DNA from: Stygiobacter sp. RIFOXYC2_FULL_38_25
Lineage (GTDB): Bacteria > Bacteroidota > Ignavibacteria > Ignavibacteriales > Melioribacteraceae
DNA: 64,000 bases
Reading direction: 5' to 3'
Assembly: GCA_001803165.1 (NCBI GenBank)
Contig: MHAZ01000020.1
Location: forward strand, 1 to 64,000
Shown here: positions 49,261-59,800 of the stretch, piece after piece
Numbering within the stretch: the first letter of the stretch is position 1
Layout of the letters: the number at the start of each line of letters is the position of its first letter
Position numbers and translations under genes: made by a program
Notes under the pieces: generated by a model
Database searches by the model: none
What the model was told of the DNA's origin: nothing
What the model saw: only the letters and a program-made list of their open reading frames with translations

Positions 49261-52200
49261 TTATTTTTTCAGTTCCGGCATTCTGCCCGGAGTCCAAGGA
49301 GCGTTTATTTTGTTCAAAGCATCACCCAAAGTTTTAATATCAACATCATTAATTCTCTTCAGCTGTTCAAGAACCGGCTGAATTTCTTCATACAATGTTT
49401 GATAAGCAACTTTTTCATTCTGAGTAACATTTGTTGTTGTTCTCATAGATGTATAAAGCATAGTTGAAATGCGTGAGTTAAATGTAACCGGAGATGGCGG
49501 AGTTTCTTCTGAGCTTGCGGCTTTGCCCGGCAGTCCGCGGAACGCGGTATTAATTTTATCAAGTTCGCGGCTAATTTCGTTTGCGCGGTTCAACAAACTA
49601 ACTGCGCCTTGCGGAGTGTTGTTAATAGCTTGTTTCATCGCTTCAACTTTCTTAGCTAATTCTTCGGCTAAACGCTGAGCGCCTTGAGCTGTGCGCGCTA
49701 ATTCAGCGGCTTTCTTTTGGAACGCAACTAAGTCCGCTCTGTTTGCTGCCGGAATTGACGTGTTGTTTAACGGAACAACATTAAATTCTGTTGCCGGTAC
49801 AAGTTCTTTTTCTTGATTGTTAGCAACAAGAGAAATAGCGACTTTGTATTTGCCCGGCATTACCAAAGCTCCGCCGCCACCGCCGAATCTTCTTCCACCG
49901 CCGGCAGCAGCAACCGGCTCAAATTTTTCAACTGCAATTGGAGCTGTGCCTTCGTTTCTCAAATCCCAGTTTAGTCTGCTTAATCCGCCGGAAGCAGCTT
50001 TGTTAATTTTCCTTACAACTTCTCCGGCTTCATTCGTAATTGTGAAGACTAGATATGGTGCAATCTCTAAAGCTTCTTCGTGCAGTTCTTCAAGAGTTGG
50101 CTGTGGAACCGGCTTGTTATCTTTAGCGGCAGCTTTCTCTTTCTCTTTACGAATAGCTTTTAATGTCTTTGGTGCCTCTTTCAAATAATAAGTGAATGTT
50201 GCGCCGAACTCTGGATTAGCTGCGCGGTAATAAGATGAACCGTAAGAACCGCCTCTTCCGCTAGGAACATACATCAACGCATCTTTGATCGGGAAGATGT
50301 GAGCATCTTTTTCGAAGAGTTCTTTTGTAACTGTACGGAGCGGCGAGTAATCATCTAAGATGTAGAAGCCGCGACCGAATGTAGCTACAACTAAATCTTT
50401 TTCTCTTTCTTGAATTGTAATATCCGGAACTTTTACTAACGGCATTCCGGCTTTTAACTGAATCCACTTATCGCCGCCATCAACAGAAAAATAAACGCCC
50501 CACTCGGTTCCAACAAAAAGCAGTTTCGGATTTTCCGGATCTTCCACAATTGTATTAACCGCGCCGTTCGCCGGAAGATTATTCGCGATTGATTTCCAAG
50601 TTAAGCCTTTATCAACGCTCTTAATTAAGTAAGGTTTGAAATCATCCCGTTTGTGATTGTTGAATGAAGCATAGACAACATTTTCATCGTGGCGCGATGG
50701 GCAAACATCGCTAACGAGTGTGAATGTTGGAACGCCGGGAAACTCGGAAATTTTACGCCATGTTTTTTGATCTTCAGTTACTTGAATTAATCCGTCATCA
50801 GTTCCGGCATAGAGCAAATCTTTTTTCTTTTGTGATTCGGCAAGTGAAGTAATCAAACCAAATTGAGATGTGCTAACATCTTTAGCCACGGCATCGTAAT
50901 TCCAATATTTGCCCATTACTTGGAATGTGTTGCGGTCGGTTTGAGTTGTTAAATCGCCGCTGATCTCTTTCCATGAATCACCGCGGTCATCACTTCTGAA
51001 AACTCTTTCTGCCGCTGTGTAAAGAGTTGTATGGTTATGGTTACTTAAGATAAGCGGAGTATCCCAATACCATTTAAATGTTTTTTGTCCTTTAACCGGT
51101 TCGGGACGAATATCTGTCGCTTCGCCACTCTTTTTATCGTAACGAACCATTCCGCCATACTGAGATTCTGCGTAAACAATGTTTGGATCGGTTGGATCAA
51201 TCGCAGTCCAGAAACCATCTCCGCCATTGGTTACAATCCAATCATCATTAACAGCGCCGCTGGAATAAATTGTTCTCGATGGTCCGCCGAAACTATTGTT
51301 GTCTTGCGTTCCGCCATAAACATTATAGAATGGAAAATCGTTATCAACATTTACACGGTAGAATTGAGTCACCGGGAAGTTAGCTTTGAAGTTCCAAGTC
51401 TTACCGGAATCGAACGACTCATAAATTCCGCCATCGCCGCCAATCATTAAATGTTTTGTATCTGTAGGATCAATCCAAATTGCATGATCATCTACGTGGC
51501 GGCCATCGTTGCCAATTGCTTTCCAAGTTCTACCAGCATCAACAGTAACTTGAGAAACTGTTTCGGCAGAATAAATTTTATCTATATCAACCGGATCGCA
51601 GTAAATTTCATTGTAGTATTGACCTGAAGCAGTATAATCGCTCATCTTTTCCCACGAAGCGCCGCGGTTCATCGAACGGAAAAATCCACCACCCTCAACT
51701 GCTTCAACTATCAAATAAAGTACATCGGGATTAACTGGCGAGATAGCGATTCCCATTCCACCTTTATCGGAGCCGGGAAGTCCGCTCATAATTTTATCCC
51801 AGGTAGTGCCGGCATCTGTAGATTTATAAACTGCCGATTCGGGTCCGCCGCCAATCTTTGTAAAGATGTGTCTGCGTCTTTGTTCTGAAGTAGCATAGAG
51901 AACATTAGAATCGCGCGGGTCCATTACAACATTATTTACACCGGTGTTCTCGCTGATGTTAAGAACTTTGTTCCAAGTTTTTCCGCCGTCAATAGTTTTA
52001 TATAAACCACGTTCGCCGCCAGGTCCCCAAACAGAACCTTCCGCAGCAACATAAACTACATTTGGATTTTTCGGATCAACAACAATAGCACCAATCTGGC
52101 GCGAGTCTTTTAAGCCTTTGAAAGTCCAGCTTTGTCCGCCATCGGTAGATTTGTAAACGCCGCATCCGTAACCAAGCGCACGCTGATGATTATTTTCTCC

Positions 52201-52554
52201 AGTACCAAGCCAAACAACATTAGGATTAGTCGGATCGAGAACAACAACTCCCATTGAGTAAGATTGAACTGTATCTGCAAGCGCTTGCCATGTAGTTCCG
52301 TTGTTTGTAGTTTTCCAAAGTCCGCCGCTAGCAACAGCAACGTAATATTCGCTATGGTTTTTAGGATTTACTGCAAAGTCGGCTATGCGTCCGCTTGCAA
52401 ACGCGGGACCAATACTGCGGAATTTTAATCCGCTGAAAGTGCTACTGACAAGTTTGTCTTTCTCTTTCTTTTCTGATTTTGCGTCATCCTTTTTTTGTGC
52501 CGGAAGAAATTGCGCACAGGTTATTAAAAGAAGAAGTAAAAGCTTAAGCTTCAT
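49261..52554 (-). CDS. Large secreted sortilin/BNR-repeat protein
   Basis: 1097 residues. Signal peptide MKLKLLLLLLITCAQFLPAQ, then a lysine-rich stretch. Residues about 45-760 hold many Asp-box/BNR repeats (KSTDGGQSWTF, KTIDGGKTWNKV, KSTDAGTTWDKI) that build beta-propellers as in VPS10/sortilin and photosystem II assembly factor-like proteins. A region from about 830 has a glycine-rich loop (AAAGGGRRFGGGGGA), then a helical C-terminal part (FQKKAAELARTAQGAQRLAEE). No sialidase catalytic residues were identified. It probably works outside the cell; partner unknown. Confidence 0.82.
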   Translation of the reverse strand: MKLKLLLLLLITCAQFLPAQKKDDAKSEKKEKDKLVSSTFSGLKFRSIGPAFASGRIADFAVNPKNHSEYYVAVASGGLWKTTNNGTTWQALADTVQSYSMGVVVLDPTNPNVVWLGTGENNHQRALGYGCGVYKSTDGGQSWTFKGLKDSRQIGAIVVDPKNPNVVYVAAEGSVWGPGGERGLYKTIDGGKTWNKVLNISENTGVNNVVMDPRDSNVLYATSEQRRRHIFTKIGGGPESAVYKSTDAGTTWDKIMSGLPGSDKGGMGIAISPVNPDVLYLIVEAVEGGGFFRSMNRGASWEKMSDYTASGQYYNEIYCDPVDIDKIYSAETVSQVTVDAGRTWKAIGNDGRHVDDHAIWIDPTDTKHLMIGGDGGIYESFDSGKTWNFKANFPVTQFYRVNVDNDFPFYNVYGGTQDNNSFGGPSRTIYSSGAVNDDWIVTNGGDGFWTAIDPTDPNIVYAESQYGGMVRYDKKSGEATDIRPEPVKGQKTFKWYWDTPLILSNHNHTTLYTAAERVFRSDDRGDSWKEISGDLTTQTDRNTFQVMGKYWNYDAVAKDVSTSQFGLITSLAESQKKKDLLYAGTDDGLIQVTEDQKTWRKISEFPGVPTFTLVSDVCPSRHDENVVYASFNNHKRDDFKPYLIKSVDKGLTWKSIANNLPANGAVNTIVEDPENPKLLFVGTEWGVYFSVDGGDKWIQLKAGMPLVKVPDITIQEREKDLVVATFGRGFYILDDYSPLRTVTKELFEKDAHIFPIKDALMYVPSGRGGSYGSSYYRAANPEFGATFTYYLKEAPKTLKAIRKEKEKAAAKDNKPVPQPTLEELHEEALEIAPYLVFTITNEAGEVVRKINKAASGGLSRLNWDLRNEGTAPIAVEKFEPVAAAGGGRRFGGGGGALVMPGKYKVAISLVANNQEKELVPATEFNVVPLNNTSIPAANRADLVAFQKKAAELARTAQGAQRLAEELAKKVEAMKQAINNTPQGAVSLLNRANEISRELDKINTAFRGLPGKAASSEETPPSPVTFNSRISTMLYTSMRTTTNVTQNEKVAYQTLYEEIQPVLEQLKRINDVDIKTLGDALNKINAPWTPGRMPELKK

Positions 52555-52654
52555 GTTCGCTCCAATTGATTTGAATTAATTGTTACATTAGTGGTAAGTT
52601 TTTGGGAAGAGTTTTTGAGTTTTTTGTTAAACAACATCGTCTTTCGATAGAGTT

Positions 52655-54199
52655 ATGACGAAACCTATAAAAAAAATCATTCTATTTCTAATACTAATTA
52701 TTGCTTTGCCAATTCTTTTCTTTTTGTTCAAAGAAGCTTCCAATTTGAATGAAACAGAGAAAATGATTGAATCCATTTACCAAAAGCAGTTGGATGCAGT
52801 TCTATTCTCGGTAAACCAGTATTCGGAAGACCTTGCAAGAAATTGGATGAACCGGATTGAAGCTTATGATAATGGAAGAAATTCCTTATTTATTTCAGAC
52901 GAAAATATATTCAAGGAGATGCTGAGCGAAAATCCTTCTATCAAATACATTTTTGCTTCGGATACTTCTTTTAGCTTCAATGCCATTTTCAGAACAAGCG
53001 GAGAAACCCTAAATGATCCTTATCTTAAAAAATTGCTTGTAAAACAAAACAAGCTGGTTAAACGTCTATTTACATATCAGTCGGCAAACTTTAATAAAAT
53101 TGAGCCGCTTCCGGCACCGGATGAAACAGCTCTTCAATATTTGATTTCAATTTCGAAGAGCAAACTTGTTTATGGAATCGCGATTGATAAAGCTGAGTTT
53201 GTAAACAAAGAACTTTCGGCTAAGTTCATAAGTATTTCGCAAAGTGAGTTCTCCTTTGCAGTATTTGATACAACGACAAGCAAACAGATTTTAACGATTG
53301 ATTATTCGGAAGGACAAAAATTTCAGCGTACAAGAAATTTATGGATGATTCCAGATTACAAAATGGGAATTGCGCTTCAAGGAAAAACCATAGATCAGCT
53401 TGTAAGCGAGCGCAATAAATCCAATGTGATATTATTAGTCGTTCTTGCGATTATTATGATAGCAGCAGCTTGGTTTGGTTTCAAAAGTATTAAAAAAGAA
53501 ATTGAACTGGCACAAATAAAAAATGATTTCGTTTCTAATGTTTCGCATGAACTAAGAACTCCGCTCGCGCTGATTAATATGTTTGCCGAGACACTTTCTC
53601 TCGGACGTGTGAAGACTGAAGAAAAGAAAGTTGAGTATTACGGAATCATTCAGCAGGAAACCGAGCGGCTTTCAAAAATTGTAAACAAGATTCTCAACTT
53701 TGCAAAAATTGAAGCCGGCAAATGGAAATATAACTTTGCGGAGATAGAATTAAATCAGATTGTTGCCAAGGTCTTTGAGGTTTATAAGTTTCATCTAACC
53801 AGCAATGGTTTTGAGTTTGCATTGAATGTGGAAGAAAGAGAAATGAAAATTCTTGCCGATGCCGAAGCTATTTCGGAAGCTGTTATAAATCTTTTGGATA
53901 ATGCCTTAAAGTATAGCGGCTACAACAAAAAAGTTGTAATCAAAACCGGTACGGAAGGGAAGAAAGCTTTTGTAGAAGTTGAAGATTACGGAGTTGGAAT
54001 TTCTCAAGAAGATCAGAAGAGAATTTTTGAAAAATTCTTCCGTGTTTCTACTAAAGAAGTACACAACGCAAAAGGTACCGGTTTAGGATTGACCTTAGTT
54101 AAACACATTGTTGACGCAAACCATGGTGAAATATCTTTGAAAAGTGAACTCGGAAAAGGAAGTTGTTTCCGGCTGACTTTTCCTTTGTTAGAAAGTTAG
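52655..54199 (+). CDS. Sensor histidine kinase
   Basis: 514 residues. N-terminal transmembrane helix (about 8-27), a periplasmic sensor region (about 30-255), a second helix (about 258-278), then HisKA with phospho-His in FVSNVSHELRTPLALI and a HATPase with NLLDNALKYS, DYGVGISQEDQKRIFEKFFR and GTGLGLTLVKHIV. It responds to an unknown periplasmic signal and phosphorylates the regulator encoded ten bases downstream. It is divergent from the sortilin-like gene. Confidence 0.94.
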   Translation: MTKPIKKIILFLILIIALPILFFLFKEASNLNETEKMIESIYQKQLDAVLFSVNQYSEDLARNWMNRIEAYDNGRNSLFISDENIFKEMLSENPSIKYIFASDTSFSFNAIFRTSGETLNDPYLKKLLVKQNKLVKRLFTYQSANFNKIEPLPAPDETALQYLISISKSKLVYGIAIDKAEFVNKELSAKFISISQSEFSFAVFDTTTSKQILTIDYSEGQKFQRTRNLWMIPDYKMGIALQGKTIDQLVSERNKSNVILLVVLAIIMIAAAWFGFKSIKKEIELAQIKNDFVSNVSHELRTPLALINMFAETLSLGRVKTEEKKVEYYGIIQQETERLSKIVNKILNFAKIEAGKWKYNFAEIELNQIVAKVFEVYKFHLTSNGFEFALNVEEREMKILADAEAISEAVINLLDNALKYSGYNKKVVIKTGTEGKKAFVEVEDYGVGISQEDQKRIFEKFFRVSTKEVHNAKGTGLGLTLVKHIVDANHGEISLKSELGKGSCFRLTFPLLES

Positions 54200-54208
54200 G
54201 AGCCACAC

Positions 54209-54886
54209 ATGCAAAAGATTCTAATAGTTGAAGACGAACCGAACATGAGAATGGGATTAAAAGATAATCTCGAGTTTGAAGGCTACACTGTTGAAACCGC
54301 AACAGATGGCGAAGCCGGGCTTTCTCTGATTATGACTAACACATTCGATTTGGTAATTCTTGATGTAATGATGCCAAAGATTTCCGGATTTGATGTTTGC
54401 AAGCGTGTGCGCGAGAAAGGAATTAAAACGCCAATCATTTTACTTACTGCTAAAGGTGAAGAGATAGATAAAATTGTAGGACTTGAACTTGGCGCTGATG
54501 ATTACATTACAAAACCATTCAGCTTGCGCGAACTGCTTGCCCGCATAAAAGCAATATTGCGCAGAGTTGAAATCCCAACAACTCAAATTCCGGTAGTTCA
54601 TATCGGAAAACTTGAGACAAACTTTTCTACTTATAATGCTTATGAAGAAGGAACAAACGTTCCGATGTCTCACAAGGAGTTTGAGCTTCTTAGATATTTA
54701 TATGAAAGAAGAAATCAAACTGTTAGCAGAGATGACATTCTTAAAAATGTTTGGCAGCAAGAAGCTACTACAACACGAACGATAGATAATTTTGTTGTTA
54801 AGCTTCGTCAGAAAATAGAAGTCAATCCTAACGAGCCAAAGATTATAATAACCGTACATGGAATTGGTTACAAACTAATTCAGTAA
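54209..54886 (+). CDS. OmpR-type response regulator
   Basis: 225 residues. Receiver domain with VEDEPNMR, Asp in LVILDVMMPK (near 52), Thr in ILLTAKG and Lys in YITKPFSLREL. A winged helix follows (about 130-223): MSHKEFELLRYLYERRNQTV, ILKNVWQQEATTTRTIDNFV, IITVHGIGYKLI. Its gene follows the kinase by ten bases with GGAG near the start, so they are a cognate pair. Confidence 0.95.
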   Translation: MQKILIVEDEPNMRMGLKDNLEFEGYTVETATDGEAGLSLIMTNTFDLVILDVMMPKISGFDVCKRVREKGIKTPIILLTAKGEEIDKIVGLELGADDYITKPFSLRELLARIKAILRRVEIPTTQIPVVHIGKLETNFSTYNAYEEGTNVPMSHKEFELLRYLYERRNQTVSRDDILKNVWQQEATTTRTIDNFVVKLRQKIEVNPNEPKIIITVHGIGYKLIQ

Positions 54887-55034
54887 TTACATTCTACAAG
54901 ATTCTAATTAGTCCTTCGTTGTAATTCTCAGTTACAACTTTTTACAATTGCTTACTCACGCATGACAACTTCCCACACACACCGTTAGTCTTAATATGTG
55001 AAGATCAAAAAAATAATTACAACGGAGGTGTGAG

Positions 55035-55466
55035 ATGAGAGCAGCTAACATTACAATGCAGTTAACCAAAACTTTAGTTTTCACATTGGTTTTAGTTTTA
55101 TTAACCGGCAACATAAGCAATGGACAAACGGCAAGCGCAGAATTAAAAAAACACAAAAGGATGATTGAGAATTTAATAATCGGCATTCAATCGCCTAATG
55201 AAGGTGTAAAGAGAGAATGTATTTACTACGCCGGCAAATATGAATTTACAGAAACAGTAGATGTTCTAATTGATGTTTTGAAAAACGAAAAAAACCCTAA
55301 GAACAGAGCATTAATTGCATTGGCGCTTTATAGAATAGGCGACGAAAAGGGAATTCAAGCGGTTTACGATGCCGCGTCAACTGAATCTGACGCAAAAGTA
55401 AAACGTACTTATAGCGCCATTGTTGCCGAATACAAAGCCGCAAAAGCTATAGCTGCAAATGAATAG
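55035..55466 (+). CDS. Secreted HEAT-repeat protein
   Basis: 143 residues. Signal peptide up to about residue 32 (LVFTLVLVLLTGNISNGQT). The rest is helical, with HEAT-like pairs VKRECIYYAGKYEFTETVDVLIDVL and NRALIALALYRIGDEKGIQAVYDA. HEAT repeats bind partner proteins, here in the periplasm. GGAGGTG lies before the ATG. The next gene begins within a few dozen bases, so the two are likely co-transcribed. Confidence 0.75.
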   Translation: MRAANITMQLTKTLVFTLVLVLLTGNISNGQTASAELKKHKRMIENLIIGIQSPNEGVKRECIYYAGKYEFTETVDVLIDVLKNEKNPKNRALIALALYRIGDEKGIQAVYDAASTESDAKVKRTYSAIVAEYKAAKAIAANE

Positions 55467-55558
55467 TCGTGACAATTTTTTACAATTACTTACTTACTTG
55501 TGGCAATCGTTATATGAGAGAATTTTATTTTGCACTTAAAAATGGTAAGACTGAGTCT

Positions 55559-56608
55559 ATGCTTTCAAAATACATATTAGTGATTGTTTTGGCGTTGCTC
55601 AACGCTGAATATAAAGCCCAAGATTGGCAGCGGCTTGTTAGCTTGAAGGGCTTTTGGAAGTTTTCGATTGGCGATGATATGAACCGAGCCAAACCTAACT
55701 ATGATGATAAAGATTGGGAAACAATTACTGCCCCATCTTCCTGGGAGAATGAGGGATTCAATGGTTATGATGGACATGCTTGGTACAGAAAAACTTTTGT
55801 TGCTTCCGGTGATTTGAAAAATCACACAGTTACACTTCGCTTAGGCAGAATAGATGATGTTGATGAAGTTTACTTAAACGGATATTTAATTGGTGCTACC
55901 GGAACATTTCCGCCGGAGTATAACACAGCTTACTTTGCTTGGAGAGAATATCATGTGCCGCAGAAGTATCTAAACATTGGCGGCGAAAATGTGATTGCAA
56001 TAAGAGTTTATGATTCTCAATTGGAAGGCGGATTAATTGAAGGTGACCTTGGTTTGTATGAAAAGAAAGGAGCGATGCGGCTTGATCTTGATCTTGCCGG
56101 GCAATGGAGTTTTGAAAAAGGTGATGATAAGGATTGGAAAGAGAAAAATTATGATGATAAAATGTGGGATAAGATTTTTGTTCCGGCACATTGGGAGCGG
56201 CAGATTGGAGATGATTATGACGGTTTTGCTTGGTACAGATTATCATTCACTGTTCCTCAATCATTCAAAGGAAAAAAGCTTGTGTTGGTTCTTGGCAAAA
56301 TAGATGATATAGATGAAGCTTACTTAAATGGAAAACAAATCGGTTCTACGGGAAACATGAAAGGTGATCCTATTCGCTACGATACACGAAGTGAATATAA
56401 ACTTACGAGAGGATATTTTATTCCCGATGATCTGCTTGAATATGGAAAAGAAAATGTTGTTGCGGTTCGTGTTTATGATGGTTTTAGAGATGGCGGTATT
56501 TATGAGGGACCGATTGGATTGATTGAACAAAGCAAGTACACAAAATATTGGCGCAATTATAAACCGCCTAAACAGAAGAAAGATATCTGGGAATTGATCT
56601 TCCAGTAA
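55559..56608 (+). CDS. Secreted protein with two GH2-like sugar-binding domains
   Basis: 349 residues from the ATG at 55559, chosen because it begins a signal peptide (MLSKYILVIVLALLNAEYKAQ); earlier in-frame starts at 55469 and 55514 are possible. Two similar jelly-roll domains follow. Each has GFWKFSIGDD/GQWSFEKGDD, then WENEGFNGYDGHAWYRKTF or WERQIGDDYDGFAWYRLSF, then LRLGRIDDVDEVYLNG or LVLGKIDDIDEAYLNG, and ENVIAIRVYD or ENVVAVRVYD. These match the N-terminal sugar-binding domain of GH2 beta-galactosidases, but no catalytic TIM barrel is present. It may be a carbohydrate-binding protein. Confidence 0.8.
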   Translation: MLSKYILVIVLALLNAEYKAQDWQRLVSLKGFWKFSIGDDMNRAKPNYDDKDWETITAPSSWENEGFNGYDGHAWYRKTFVASGDLKNHTVTLRLGRIDDVDEVYLNGYLIGATGTFPPEYNTAYFAWREYHVPQKYLNIGGENVIAIRVYDSQLEGGLIEGDLGLYEKKGAMRLDLDLAGQWSFEKGDDKDWKEKNYDDKMWDKIFVPAHWERQIGDDYDGFAWYRLSFTVPQSFKGKKLVLVLGKIDDIDEAYLNGKQIGSTGNMKGDPIRYDTRSEYKLTRGYFIPDDLLEYGKENVVAVRVYDGFRDGGIYEGPIGLIEQSKYTKYWRNYKPPKQKKDIWELIFQ

Positions 56609-56731
56609 AAAATTTGTGCCTCCTATAGAATTGCGATCCTTGTGGTCGCTTTTCTATTTATATAAACTCCCATCTTCATACTCCAAATAATTAGATGATG
56701 TAAAAAAAAGACGCCTAAAAGCGCGATGTCG

Positions 56732-56830
56732 TCATGTTTAGCTTTAGGCTAAAAGCCCCTCTTTATTTTTATTTGTGTTAACCCCACGCTTAAGCGTGGG
56801 GTTAACAACAACCATGTCTCAACTGGACTT
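56732..56830. repeat. Palindromic repeat cluster
   Basis: The 236-bp gap between convergent genes has a perfect 30-bp palindrome at 56777-56806 (each arm GTTAACCCCACGCTT read on opposite strands). Beside it are partial palindromes TTTAGCTTTAGGCTAAA (about 56739) and GGACTTTAGTCC (about 56825). These short elements resemble REP-type sequences. The central hairpin may also end transcription from both sides. Confidence 0.6.
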
Positions 56831-56844
56831 TAGTCCCAAAAAGT

Positions 56845-59800
56845 TTATCTCTTCTCCATTGCTTCATGTTTAGGATTAATAACTGGATTCTTTTTCAGCT
56901 CATTCATTACTTCTTGAATTGCTCTTTCCAGCTGAGGATCAATACCTTTTGCTAACAGAGCCGGATCGTCAAGAACTTCAATATCAGGATCAACACCGTA
57001 ACCTTCCTTAAACCATTTTCCATTCGGATCAAACATTCTAAAAGTTGGAACAGAGATATTACCGCCGTCAATTAAAGCCGGAGCGCCGCTTATTCCAATT
57101 AATCCGCCCCAGGTTCTTTCGCCAATTAGTTTTCCTAAACCAGCTTTGCGAAAATAATCGGGGAATGCATCACCGCCGGAACCGCTCCATCCATTTATTA
57201 ACATTGCTTTTGGACCAAAGTTAGCATGAGGCGGCCATTGCCAATCAGCACCGTCGCGTGTTTTCCAAAACGCCAAAGGTTTTCTATCAAGCAGTTCTAT
57301 GAATCGGTCAGGTATTTGTCCGCCGTTGTTGAAGCGCTCATCAATTATCAATCCCTCTTTTGTAATCTGTGCAGCAAACTGACGGACTAGTTCTGTTTGA
57401 CCATCCGTGCCTGTACTTGGAACATAGACGTAACCAATTTTTCCATTGCTGGCTTCATCAACTCGTTTACGGTTGCTTTCAATCCAAGCCAAATTTCTTA
57501 AACGGGTTTCATCAGCAAGAGTCTGCACATAAATTTTTCTCGAGCCTTCTAATGATGGTTTATCATTAACAGTAAGCTCAACTGTTTTGCCGGATAATCC
57601 TTGGAACGAAATCCATGGTGCTTGGTTTACATCAAGTTTCTCACCGTTAACTTCTAAAATATAATCGCCTTCTTTTACTTTAACGCCGGGCAGAGCAAGT
57701 GGCGATTGAACTTCGGTATCCCAAACAGCGCCTTTAATTATTTTAGATATTTTGAATACGCCATTCGAAACAGTCCAATCAATTCCTAAATAACCGGTAT
57801 TCTTTGCCGGAGCTTCATCTGTATCTCCGCCGCCTCTGTAGGTATGGGAAGCGTTAAGCTCGGAAATCAATTCACCAAGTAAGTAGTTTAGATCCCAGCG
57901 TGTAACACAGTAATCAACCAGCTTGCCGTAACGTTCTCCAACTTCTTTCCAATCAACGCCATGCATGTTCTCATCGTAGAAATAATCGCGGAATATGCGC
58001 CAAGCGTCTTTATAGATTTGTTTCCACTCAGCTTTAGGATCAACAGTTACTTCCAGCTGAGCAGTCGGCATTGGTTTATCCATCTTCTGGTTTTCGGCAA
58101 TATCAACAACCGCATACTGATTGCCCTTCCAGACAAGCATTTTTTTCATATCAGCAGTAAGCTGATAACCATTCGCGTCATCTATAATTGTTTTCTCTTC
58201 ACGTTTATCCAGGTCATAAAAAATTATCGGATTCTTTTTATCAGCAGAACCGGTGTTAGGTGCTCTTTGAAAAATAATTTTCCCGCTGACTGCGGAAATT
58301 CTATTGTAATTACCTGCCGGAACCGGAACAATAACAACTCTGTTTTCAAAACCGGTTAGAACAATTTTAGTTTCTTTCGGTTTTTCTTTTTCGGCGGATT
58401 TATCCTTTGCGGCATCTGCTTTTTTATCATCCTTCTTTTCTTCTTTCTTCGGTTCCTCTTTCTTCGCGGAGGTTGTATCTACCTTTGGAGAAAGAGGGAA
58501 GATAGTATCATCGCTCAGTGTTGCAATAGCAATGTTTGTTGTGTTAGGGTAAATCCAAGAATTTCCAATATCGCTGTACACCGGATTCAATGTTCTGTTG
58601 GTTAAATAGTAAAGAAATTTTCCATCGGGATCGAAAGCTGGATCAGAATCAGCATAGTAGCCGGTTGTAATCTGGTGAGTTTTTTCTTCTTTTGTGTCGA
58701 ACATATAGAGTGCGCTGCTTTGTCCTTTTGTATCGTTAGTATAGGCAATCCATCTGCTATCCGGAGACCAGCTAACTTTAAATCCTTGCAATGCGCCATG
58801 CATGTGATAAAGAGCTTGATCAACTTTATATGTTTTGTCTTTCTCAGAATCATAAATATTGATTTTCATTGATTGATCAATGAAGGCTAACATCTTAGAA
58901 TTAGGCGACCAATACAAACGATATCTATAGCCTTCGCCGTACGAGGTCAATTTCTTTTCTTCGCTTGGTTTGTTTAAGTCTTTTACTGTGAGTTCGTACT
59001 CGCCGCTTCGGTCACTCCAGTAAGCAACTTTTTTCCCATCAGGAGACCATGATGGAAATCTCTCTGCAACGCCATTTGATTTAGTTAAATTAAATGAAGG
59101 TCCGTTTTGTGCGGGAACATTAAATAAATCACCACGAGCCTCGAAGATTGCTCTCTTTCCATCGGGTGAAACAGAAGCGCTGGAAATTAATCCCGATACA
59201 TTTTCTGTTTTCGGCATTAAAGTAATTTCATCTGTAACAACATTTACCTTTACTTCATGCATTTTTTCTGAAGCAAGATTTAACAGATATAATTTTCCGC
59301 CAGCTTCAAAAACAATTTCTTCCGGTCCCATTGCCGGAAAGTGAATATCAAAATCTGTGAACTTGGTTAATTGTTTAGTCTGCTTGTTTGATAAATCATA
59401 GCTCCAAATATTATAACGCTTATCAGCGCCGCGGTCGCTAATCCAATAAATTTTATTCTGTGAAGACCACATCGGGATTTCATTGCCGACGCTTTTATCA
59501 AAAATTTGTTCGGCGGATTTTTTTTCTAAATCAAAAATCCACATATCGGAATTCAAACCACCACGGTACCTTTTCCAAGTTCTAAAGGCGGTTGTTCTTG
59601 GAGTGTAAACAATTTTCTTGGCGTCAGGAGAAATGCTGCCAAACTCTGCATAAGCTAAAGGAAGTTGGTTTGGCATTCCGCCTTTAGTTGATACTTCATA
59701 AAACTGGTTAAATCTTTGCTTGCCGCTGTTCATTGAAGAAGCGAAAAGCAGACTATTGCCGTTTGGATACCAATCTACTAAACGGTCCGCCATTCCATGA

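Noticed and set aside
48414-49467. Two plus-strand frames sharing a near-identical peptide (FLRRRCPK...PPMAGRMRS)
   Set aside because: The similarity arises because both cross the two copies of the same DNA repeat; they are not genes.
49817-50188. Plus-strand frames across the sortilin-like gene
   Set aside because: Antisense shadows of a large repetitive protein gene.
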